This document shows positions 8,368 through 14,974 of a DNA stretch of 49,738 bases, one piece after another (the first letter of the stretch is position 1; each line of letters opens with the position of its first letter). Source of the DNA: Syntrophus sp. (in: bacteria) (GTDB lineage Bacteria; Desulfobacterota; Syntrophorhabdia; Syntrophorhabdales; Syntrophorhabdaceae); the NCBI GenBank assembly GCA_013824835.1, contig PNOM01000013.1:1-49738 (forward strand), given 5' to 3'. A program made the position numbers and the translations under genes. The notes under the pieces were generated by a model that saw only the letters and a program-made list of their open reading frames with translations, was not told where the DNA came from and did no database searches.

Positions 8368-8396
8368 GCTGTACAACTCATTAGGTGAGTTGTCAA
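8368..8396 (-). promoter_or_regulatory. toxin-antitoxin promoter with palindromic operator
   Basis: On the minus strand a TTGACA (8391-8396) is followed after 17 bp by TACAGC (8368-8373, a weak -10). The spacer is filled by a perfect palindrome, ACAACTCA-ttagg-TGAGTTGT (8373-8393). A repressor bound there would cover the polymerase site, as expected for an autoregulated PIN/Phd operon starting at 8360. Confidence 0.6.
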
Positions 8397-8573
8397 TCTA
8401 TATTTGGTATATTGGCAAAATTAGCGGCGGTTGCAAGATATTCGCTGAGGGGCGATAGGATCGCCCATAACCAGTACCATCTATTAAACGCATTCTATAA
8501 AACAATATTCGTGCATAAATGCTTTTCGTCCTTGCATAAAGGGAGACCAAGGTTTTATAATTCTGCATAAATC

Positions 8574-10055
8574 ATGAAAATATTACTTACTTTTGTTGGA
8601 TTCCATGACCCCTATACTGTCGGGCTCATCGGTGACGAAGAATTACCGGGTCCTATCCTCTCTTTAGTCAAAGCGGTATCTTTTAATAAAACAATACTGA
8701 TCTCGACGCCAAACACCCAAACGCATACCGCGCAGACAAGGGATGCCCTTAATGCCTTATCTATAGAAACGGATGTAATTGACATGCCTCTTGGCGACCC
8801 GACAGACTATATTCAAATCCTGGGAGGACTACGAAAAAGCTTCATCAATATCAGTCACGAGCACCCTGGTGCAGATTTTTTCATTTCGGTTGCCTCCGGC
8901 ACACCGCAGATGCATGCATGTTGGCTGTTGCTTACGGCAAGCGGAGAAATTCCAGCCCGTATACTCCACATAAGGCCCCCTCGTTTTGTGACCAAAGAAA
9001 AACCGCTCGTATCAGAAATTGATTTAACTTCAAAGGATTTCCCCATCGTTAAAGCGAATATTTTTTCAGACGGGGAATATGAAGCCACGAGCAACGATAT
9101 AAACTTGGCGCTGAGGGAAATAGGTATAGTCGGGGATCACCCGTCGATGAAAAAAGCCGTTGAGATTTCAGCGATATTAGCCCCCACAGATGTACCGATT
9201 CTGGTGCTTGGAGAAACGGGAACAGGCAAGGAGTTATTTGCAAAGCTGATTCACAGGCTGAGCGATAGGGCAACAGGCCCCTTTATTCCGGTTAACTGCG
9301 CAGCAATACCCAAAGAACTTGTGGAGAGCATACTTTTTGGTCATAAAAGAGGCTCTTTTACCGGGGCTGTTACGGATCAAGCCGGTAAGTTTGATTTAGC
9401 CAACAACGGCACCCTCTTTCTCGATGAATTAGCGGAGTTACCGGTTTCCATTCAGTCAAAGTTTTTGCGGGTGCTTCAAGATGGTATGGTCGAGCCATTG
9501 GGCCACAATAAATCCCACAAGGTTAATGTAAGGATCATAGCTGCCACAAACCAAAAGATTAAAGAGGCTATTAAAACAGGGAAGTTCCGTCAGGACCTGT
9601 ATTATCGTCTTAATATCGGCGAGATACATCTCCCACCTCTCCGGGAAAGGAGAACCGATATCCCGAAAATTGCCCTCTATGTGCTTGAGCAGATTAATAA
9701 TTCCCTGAAAGCCCCGAAACGCCTGTCAACCGATGCGCTGAAGAAGCTACAGACGTATTCCTGGCCTGGGAATGCTCGTGATCTTGGGAACCTTATTGAA
9801 CGTTCTATGAGGCTATCAAAGAAAACCGTGCTGGAGCCGGAAGACCTGCTGATGACTGAACCGACAGATTCTGAGGATATTATACCGATCTTACCGGTGC
9901 CCGAAATAGGGTTTTCACTTGAAAAATACATTTCAGATACGCGCAGACATTTAATAAAAAGCGCGCTGGAACTGGCAAAGGGGAATCAGAGCGAGGCAGC
10001 ACGACTTTTGAATATTTCCCCGCAGGCAGTGCATAAGTTTTTAAAGAAAGAGTGA
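8574..10055 (+). CDS. RtcR-like sigma-54 activator with CARF-type sensor domain
   Basis: This is a 493-residue bacterial enhancer-binding protein. Residues 1-160 match the CARF-fold sensor of RtcR: MKILLTFVGFHDP at the start, and ISVASGTPQMHACWLLL (104-120) followed by EIPARILHIRPPR, which lines up with the TTGTHVAQICWFLL region of E. coli RtcR. The AAA+ domain has Walker A GETGTGKE (213-220), the sigma-54-contact loop as GSFTGA (260-265, usual form GAFTGA) and Walker B TLFLDELAEL (280-289). A Fis-type helix-turn-helix ends the protein (NQSEAARLLNISPQAV, 471-486). RtcR normally controls rtcBA RNA-repair genes, which are absent here. Instead a perfect sigma-54 promoter lies 120 bp downstream, facing an ATPase/nuclease-like/glycosylase operon. 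The ligand (cyclic oligonucleotide or RNA end) is unknown. Confidence 0.9.
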   Translation: MKILLTFVGFHDPYTVGLIGDEELPGPILSLVKAVSFNKTILISTPNTQTHTAQTRDALNALSIETDVIDMPLGDPTDYIQILGGLRKSFINISHEHPGADFFISVASGTPQMHACWLLLTASGEIPARILHIRPPRFVTKEKPLVSEIDLTSKDFPIVKANIFSDGEYEATSNDINLALREIGIVGDHPSMKKAVEISAILAPTDVPILVLGETGTGKELFAKLIHRLSDRATGPFIPVNCAAIPKELVESILFGHKRGSFTGAVTDQAGKFDLANNGTLFLDELAELPVSIQSKFLRVLQDGMVEPLGHNKSHKVNVRIIAATNQKIKEAIKTGKFRQDLYYRLNIGEIHLPPLRERRTDIPKIALYVLEQINNSLKAPKRLSTDALKKLQTYSWPGNARDLGNLIERSMRLSKKTVLEPEDLLMTEPTDSEDIIPILPVPEIGFSLEKYISDTRRHLIKSALELAKGNQSEAARLLNISPQAVHKFLKKE

Positions 10056-10061
10056 CAAAGT

Positions 10062-10098
10062 TTCAACTAAGGTTTAAAATACCTTAATCCTGGTTGAA
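10062..10098. promoter_or_regulatory. candidate upstream activator site (nested dyad)
   Basis: Two nested inverted repeats share one axis region: TTCAAC (10062-10067) with GTTGAA (10093-10098), and TAAGG (10068-10072) with CCTTA (10082-10086). The dyad begins seven bases after the activator gene stop and lies about 77-113 bp upstream of the sigma-54 -24 element, the usual distance for an enhancer-binding protein site. It could instead be a weak terminator hairpin, but no T run follows. Confidence 0.5.
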
Positions 10099-10174
10099 GA
10101 TAAAGCAAAGGGGGAAGGTTGGATTATTCAGCTAAATTCAATAATAAAGATCACTTATACGATGCCCTTATAAT

Positions 10175-10190
10175 TGGCACATCTCTTGCT
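10175..10190 (+). promoter_or_regulatory. sigma-54 (-24/-12) promoter, consensus match
   Basis: The sequence TGGCAC-atctc-TTGCT fits the sigma-54 consensus TGGCACRNNNNTTGCW at every defined base. The GG (10176-10177) and GC (10188-10189) are at the obligatory spacing, and transcription should begin near 10201. It lies directly between a sigma-54 activator gene and the operon starting at 10336, on the same strand. Confidence 0.88.
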
Positions 10191-10203
10191 ATATGGTTAG
10201 GCA

Positions 10204-10311
10204 ATGGAGCCAATAGAAGAAAACAAACACATAAACACGGATGCCGAGGCTGACTATCCCATGATGAATTCCGCCAGAGAGACCATTACTTTTGTTTTGG
10301 CAACTGATTAG
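10204..10311 (+). CDS. possible 35-residue leader ORF
   Basis: An ATG at 10204 opens a frame of 35 codons (MEPIEENKHINTDAEADYP...) closed by TAG at 10309-10311, 24 bp before the ATPase gene. It starts only about three bases after the predicted sigma-54 transcription start, so it would be nearly leaderless; the nearest AGG is too close to the ATG to act as a normal ribosome site. The frame is acidic and has no recognised motif. It may be chance. Confidence 0.25.
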   Translation: MEPIEENKHINTDAEADYPMMNSARETITFVLATD

Positions 10312-10335
10312 CATGACCCAATACAGGAGCAGCAG

Positions 10336-12012
10336 ATGATAAAAGAATATACCATAGAAAATTTCAAAGCCTTTGGGGGGCCAGCAACAGTGCCCATCAA
10401 GCCGATCACTCTTATATTCGGGCCGAATTCTTCCGGGAAAAGTTCAATATTCCAGTCGTTGTTGATGCTGAAACAGACTATAGAAGAGTCTCCAGATAAA
10501 AGGCAAAGCCTGTTGGCTAAGGGTGGCCTTGTTGATTTAGGGAGTTACAGAGAATTTATATTTGGTCATGATGTAAACCGTGAGTTTACATTTAAAATAG
10601 TGACTACGCATCCAGCAGATTTAAATTATGATTCTCCCGATGTCATATTCTCTGATAATCAGCATCAGAGAAGTAAAATTATAATAAATAGTATAACTGG
10701 AGAAGAAGTTGGATTTTCTGTTACTTTTCATAATCTTGCAAACGGCATAACCTCATTATCAAAAACAAGCCTTTTTATTGGAATAAATTCAAACCCAATA
10801 ATAACATACCTCTGTAATTATCCAGAGAGAAGAAGTTTGGATGGATACCCGGAAGAAATGGCAAATGCCATCAAAGAACTTAATGTTGATCGTTTGTTGC
10901 TGTTTCCTACACTGAACATTGCTGAAATAGACGATAATCATTCATATTGGATTAAGTATTGCGAATTACTGGAGGAATATGATGAAGATGCTATTGCGTT
11001 TTCTAATGTTGAAGAAGCATTTAAAAAAATGTCGGACAAAGAAAAAAAAGACATTATAGAAAAACTGAAATTAAACGAATCTGATGTTGGTAATAATATT
11101 GTAATCGACAATAAAACAACAAAAAGCAAAAGTTATAGTATTCTGGAGAAATACAAAAATTCTTGGAAAGACAACAAAATAACTTTAAACAATTTTCTCC
11201 CTAAAACTATAGACCTTCAAGAGGTTTATGAAATTCTTTCTGAAATGCATAGCGATGATGAAAATGCAGATAATATTTCGCTAATTACTTTATCAATGGC
11301 TAATATATTCCATACCTTCTTAAACAGTATTATTCATATTGGACCACTAAGAAGCTATCCTGAAAGATTTTTCACATTTAGCGGTGTCACTTCTGAATAT
11401 GTTGGTCAGACAGGCAAATACATGACAGACATTCTTATCAACAATTCAGAACTTCTTCACAATATTAATCATTATCTTGAGCGGCTTCACCTGACATATG
11501 AACTGAAAATTATCCCACTGGCAAGCGATGCTGGGGATATTCATGATTTATATGCAATGCGGTTGTTAGATAAAACTTTAAAAATCGCCATAAGTCTAAC
11601 AGATGTTGGGGTTGGTGTAAGCCAGGTTCTTCCGATCATTGTCCAAAGCGTGCTCTCCAAAGATAAAACCATCCTCATCGAACAGCCTGAGCTTCACCTT
11701 CATCCTGCACAACAGGCAGAACTTGGGGATATGTTCATCGAAGCCGCCCTCGGAGAGAACAAAAATACTTTTCTTATAGAAACTCATAGTGAGCACCTGA
11801 TCCTACGGTTGTTACGAAGAATACGGGAAACATCAGAAGGAAGATTGGAGGATGGGGCTCACCCTCTCAAGCCGCAAGACATTGCTGTTATTTATGCCAA
11901 ACCTACGGCACAAGGCACAAAGCTTTTAGAATTGCGAGTTACCGATGATGGTGATTTTGAGGACAAATGGCCGGACGGCTTCTTTGCCGAAAGAGCAAAG
12001 GAATTATTCTAA
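10336..12012 (+). CDS. DUF3696-type AAA/ABC-like ATPase
   Basis: This 558-residue OLD/RecF-like ATPase has Walker A GPNSSGKSS (29-37), a divergent central insertion with a long acidic, lysine-rich helical stretch, the marker GPLRSYPERFF, an ABC-signature-like DVGVGVSQVLPI, Walker B and the catalytic histidine in LIEQPELHLHP (448-457) and the H-loop ETHSEHL. It ends with the WPDGFFAERAKEL motif typical of DUF3696 proteins. Such ATPases are often the sensor or motor partner of a nuclease in defence modules. It is the first gene of the operon behind the sigma-54 promoter and abuts the next gene with no gap. Base composition is visibly more AT-rich than the housekeeping genes. A second, frameshifted copy of this family lies at 47738. 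Confidence 0.88.
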   Translation: MIKEYTIENFKAFGGPATVPIKPITLIFGPNSSGKSSIFQSLLMLKQTIEESPDKRQSLLAKGGLVDLGSYREFIFGHDVNREFTFKIVTTHPADLNYDSPDVIFSDNQHQRSKIIINSITGEEVGFSVTFHNLANGITSLSKTSLFIGINSNPIITYLCNYPERRSLDGYPEEMANAIKELNVDRLLLFPTLNIAEIDDNHSYWIKYCELLEEYDEDAIAFSNVEEAFKKMSDKEKKDIIEKLKLNESDVGNNIVIDNKTTKSKSYSILEKYKNSWKDNKITLNNFLPKTIDLQEVYEILSEMHSDDENADNISLITLSMANIFHTFLNSIIHIGPLRSYPERFFTFSGVTSEYVGQTGKYMTDILINNSELLHNINHYLERLHLTYELKIIPLASDAGDIHDLYAMRLLDKTLKIAISLTDVGVGVSQVLPIIVQSVLSKDKTILIEQPELHLHPAQQAELGDMFIEAALGENKNTFLIETHSEHLILRLLRRIRETSEGRLEDGAHPLKPQDIAVIYAKPTAQGTKLLELRVTDDGDFEDKWPDGFFAERAKELF

Positions 12013-12987
12013 ATGATTCAGGAATTTGCTCTTGAACCGAAAGTTATCTCCACTTGGTCAAATTTTCGATATTTTGTTGAACAATTTGGTGTAGAACATG
12101 GAAGGCTCATATCAAAATTTCCGCGTAAATGGAAATTAACGGTTTTTAAGAAGTGCGAAGAGCGGGCACGTAAAGAACCTGGTGAACTTAATCTGTTGAG
12201 AATTATTGAAAAACTGAAAGACCCTGAATATATTGACAAGAAAATGATGAGTTCAGGTAGAGAGTATAATTCGGCCATGCCTTGGATTGAAAATGCCGAA
12301 TATCAACATCGATTCAAACCGTTTCATGCAATAATCGCAACATCTAACCCTAATAAACATCCGCATATTGTTCTTTCTGACGAGATCGATGATAGCAATC
12401 CATTATGGAAGGTTAGAACAGAGATTACTATTGAAAGAAATCCCAAGAAACTGGCTCAGTGTGCTGCCCCACTTTTGGAAATAAGCGGTGAGATTGTTAT
12501 TATTGATCCATATTTCGAATTTGTGAATAAAGATATTAAAAGCGAAAACTACGGTAAGCCTATTTTCAGATTCACTGATACTCTTAAAGAATTAATTGAC
12601 TGTTCTTTCAGGGGCAAACCTCCGAAAAGCATCAAGCTCCACGTCAAGCATACTAATGATCCCAACAAGGATAAAAAACAATCTTTGCAAAGATGGGAAA
12701 ATGATTGCTTTAGCAGGCTATCAAAGCTTATTCCTGAGGGTAGTTCAATTCGGGTGTTTAGATGGAAAAAATGTTCTCAAGGCAAAAAGTTGCACCCCCG
12801 GTTTATCCTTACCGAATGTGGAGGAATCCAGTATGATGTCGGCCTTGACAGCGGCCCAATCGGGGAAGAAACTATTGTTAAACTTTTAAGCGAGATACTT
12901 CACGATGAAATATGGAAAGATTTTCAGCCAGAATCGGCAGCATTTGATCTTATAGATGAAATAGAAGTCGCAGGAACAAGACTTTGA
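12013..12987 (+). CDS. uncharacterised protein with PLD-like C-terminal half, putative nuclease effector
   Basis: The product is 324 residues and is not assigned to a named family. The C-terminal half has two features of phospholipase-D-like/MIT_C-type domains: the buried strand IVIIDPYFEF (161-170) and a possible degenerate HKD motif LHPRFILTE (H261, R263, E268). The N-terminal 150 residues are basic (FPRKWKLTVFKKCEERARKE) and could bind nucleic acid. Its ATG follows the ATPase stop immediately and its end overlaps the glycosylase start by four bases (ATGA-type overlap reading as TTGA), so all three are translationally coupled. Co-occurrence with a DUF3696 ATPase suggests it is the effector or substrate-recognition partner. 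The nuclease role is inference; the catalytic set is not canonical. Confidence 0.6.
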   Translation: MIQEFALEPKVISTWSNFRYFVEQFGVEHGRLISKFPRKWKLTVFKKCEERARKEPGELNLLRIIEKLKDPEYIDKKMMSSGREYNSAMPWIENAEYQHRFKPFHAIIATSNPNKHPHIVLSDEIDDSNPLWKVRTEITIERNPKKLAQCAAPLLEISGEIVIIDPYFEFVNKDIKSENYGKPIFRFTDTLKELIDCSFRGKPPKSIKLHVKHTNDPNKDKKQSLQRWENDCFSRLSKLIPEGSSIRVFRWKKCSQGKKLHPRFILTECGGIQYDVGLDSGPIGEETIVKLLSEILHDEIWKDFQPESAAFDLIDEIEVAGTRL

Positions 12988-13625
12988 AAACCTCAAAAGA
13001 GAATTCAAGCATAGAGGTAAAACAACTTAACGTTTTCGTCGATACTCTCGAAGACTTTGAAATAGTAATACCCAACGTTCCATACAATCATATGGGCGCT
13101 ACGATCACCGATTCAATTTTACAGGCGGGTTTAAAATGGAGTTCAGTAGTGAAACCACGCCTTGATAGGCTAAAAAAAGATTATCCAGAAGCAATAACGA
13201 CAGATGGTTTCAATAAAATCATAGAAAAAGCGGGTATCAAAGTTCTTATCAACTGGAAGGACTCTGAAAAGCCGAATCGTATTATGAGGTTGACTGAATT
13301 GTTCTTGAAAGAAGGCGTCGAAAATGAAGTTGACTTAAAAGCATGGCTTGGGAACCACACAAATATTCAGAAACTGGAGCAGATAAAAGGAATCGGAAAC
13401 AAAACTGTTGATTATTTGAAATGGCTCTCCGGAATTCCTACTGCTGCCGTAGATATACACCTGTTTCGTTTTCTTGAGCTTGCCGGTATTTTTACCAAAG
13501 ACTATTTTGAAGCAAAGGGAATAATCAATGGGACTGCTGATTTAAGGGGTTTAAATAGAACAGTTTTTGACCATAGTATCTGGAAATATATGTCTGAGGG
13601 CAAAAAAGTCAGGCCCTGCAAGTAG
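12984..13625 (+). CDS. HhH-GPD family DNA glycosylase/AP-lyase-like protein
   Basis: This 213-residue protein carries the hallmark of the endonuclease III superfamily: the helix-hairpin-helix LEQIKGIGNKT (131-141) and, 17 residues after its lysine, the catalytic-aspartate strand AVDIHLFRF (155-163). K140 and D157 correspond in position to K120 and D138 of E. coli Nth, which would allow base excision with AP lyase activity. The helical N-terminal part (ITDSILQAGLKWSSVVKPRL) is in the expected place. The C-terminal 4Fe-4S cysteine loop of Nth is absent; only one cysteine remains near the end. The start is a TTG overlapping the previous gene by four bases. A base-excision enzyme in a regulated ATPase/nuclease-like operon suggests attack on modified or damaged, possibly foreign, DNA. 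The substrate is unknown. Confidence 0.75.
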   Translation: MKTSKENSSIEVKQLNVFVDTLEDFEIVIPNVPYNHMGATITDSILQAGLKWSSVVKPRLDRLKKDYPEAITTDGFNKIIEKAGIKVLINWKDSEKPNRIMRLTELFLKEGVENEVDLKAWLGNHTNIQKLEQIKGIGNKTVDYLKWLSGIPTAAVDIHLFRFLELAGIFTKDYFEAKGIINGTADLRGLNRTVFDHSIWKYMSEGKKVRPCK

Positions 13626-13726
13626 CCAATAGTGAGATTTAACTGGATCGAATATAGTAAGCGGCTTGATTTATATAAAATTGTGGTAAAAGTGAAAAGC
13701 ATCTACAAACTGGAGCTGTGATATTG

Positions 13727-14188
13727 ATGAACGATACCCTTCTTGTTATTGTCCCCATATTATTTCTACTGGTTATACTGGTTCTCCAGATTTTTCTTCT
13801 CCGTAGAAAGGTCTCTGTTGACCATGGGTCTTTTCAGCAGAATTTCGAGTCTATCGAGAAATCCTATGAGCGTGCTGAGCGTGTGGTAAGAGACGAGATT
13901 ACGGTAAATAGGGAGGAGATTACAAATGCAGCGCGACAGTCTCGTGAGGAATTGGGAAATACCCTGAAAGGTGTTGGAGACACCCTTACCCTGACCATTG
14001 GGGAGATGTCGAAGTCTCAAAGCAAGGGGCTTGTTGCATTTGGGGAGAGATTGGATAAACTGGCGCAGGGCACCGAGCAGAAACTCCACGAGGCATTGGA
14101 GACAATTGAAAAGGCGCAGACGAGAAGCCGAGCCATATGGGCGCTACACGGGCTCAAGCCGCAGCGTCCAAGAGTGTTTTATGGATAA
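13727..14188 (+). pseudogene. truncated rmuC (N-terminal fragment only)
   Basis: The frame encodes a membrane anchor (LLVIVPILFLLVILVLQIFLL) followed by a coiled coil with the RmuC signature VVRDEITVNREEI and REELGNTLKGVGDTL. RmuC, a DNA-recombination-limiting protein, normally continues for another 300 residues with a PD-(D/E)XK-like domain. Here the frame ends at 14188 after an unrelated tail (WALHGLKPQRPRVFYG). The 3' part is not in the following sequence, where a HEPN/MNT pair begins 73 bp later, so it was probably replaced by that insertion. The ATG at 13727 is preferred over the GTG at 13718. A short coiled-coil membrane protein could still be made. Confidence 0.72.
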
Positions 14189-14261
14189 TATTCTCTATGG
14201 ACTTAATGAGTGGGAAATTATTATAATTAAAGCAATAACAAGAAGACAAGGGAAGGATTAA

Positions 14262-14642
14262 GTGGCGATAAATCAAAAAGAGTGGTTGAAGCAGGCGGCC
14301 TATGATATGGGAACAGCGGATGTTATGTTCAAAAACAAACGATATTTTTACGCTGTCTTTATGTGTCACCTTTCAATCGAAAAGGCATTGAAAGGGCTAT
14401 ATCAGGAAAAGTTGACTGCCCTGCCGCCCAAAACGCATAATCTTGTTTATCTCCTCAACGCAGTAAGCATTAAGCCGCCTGACGATATTGGGAGATTTAT
14501 CGTGAAACTCAATGAAGCAAGCGTTGCAACGCGATACCCCGAAGAAATTAAGGAACTCTCAAAAAGCTATACGCAGCCCATAGTGAAAGGAATTATAAAA
14601 AGCAGTAAAGAGGCACTGAAATGGATAAAGACACAGTTTTAA
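14262..14642 (+). CDS. HEPN-domain protein (toxin of a HEPN/MNT pair)
   Basis: This 126-residue all-helical HEPN protein (PF05168 style) has WLKQAAYDMGTADVMFKNKRY, then FMCHLSIEKALKGLYQE and PPKTHNLVYLLNAV. The start is the GTG at 14262 with GGAAGG five bases upstream. HEPN proteins of this arrangement act as RNases or as AMPylation targets of their MNT partner. The strict Rx4-6H RNase motif is not evident, so RNase activity is uncertain. Its end overlaps the nucleotidyltransferase gene by 22 bp, a typical toxin-antitoxin coupling. It sits directly behind the truncated rmuC. Confidence 0.85.
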   Translation: MAINQKEWLKQAAYDMGTADVMFKNKRYFYAVFMCHLSIEKALKGLYQEKLTALPPKTHNLVYLLNAVSIKPPDDIGRFIVKLNEASVATRYPEEIKELSKSYTQPIVKGIIKSSKEALKWIKTQF

Positions 14643-14941
14643 ATATCATTTCACGCTTTCAAAAGGCAGTAGAATCAAAAAATGTTAAAATAAATCTATT
14701 GATCCTTTACGGTTCATATGCCAGGGGCACCTATCATGAAGGCAGCGACATTGATGTTGTTGTTATCTCAAATGATTTCAAAGGCAAAAGCTATTGGGAG
14801 CGTATAGACATCCTTTCCGATGCAATCTATGAAGTTTTTGAGCCGATCGAGGCTGTTGCAATGACCCCGGAGGAGTGGAAAAACAAGAGATCATCCATCG
14901 TCGACTATGCAAGTGACGGTGAAATCGTTTATGCGGCTTGA
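14621..14941 (+). CDS. MNT-type minimal nucleotidyltransferase (antitoxin)
   Basis: This 106-residue nucleotidyltransferase has the catalytic signature LILYGSYARGTYHEGSDIDVVVIS (GSYARG followed ten residues later by SDID), so the active-site aspartates are present. In HEPN/MNT systems this enzyme inactivates the HEPN toxin by adding AMP units. It overlaps the HEPN gene by 22 bp and ends just before the convergent helicase gene. Confidence 0.9.
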   Translation: MDKDTVLNIISRFQKAVESKNVKINLLILYGSYARGTYHEGSDIDVVVISNDFKGKSYWERIDILSDAIYEVFEPIEAVAMTPEEWKNKRSSIVDYASDGEIVYAA

Positions 14942-14974
14942 TCATGAAACCATAAGGGATCGGCATTACCGACC

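Noticed and set aside
8574-13625. Type III CRISPR locus suggested by the CARF-type domain
   Set aside because: No repeat-spacer array, cas10, csm/cmr or cas1/2 gene is seen anywhere in the window; the sensor matches RtcR rather than Csm6/Csx1.
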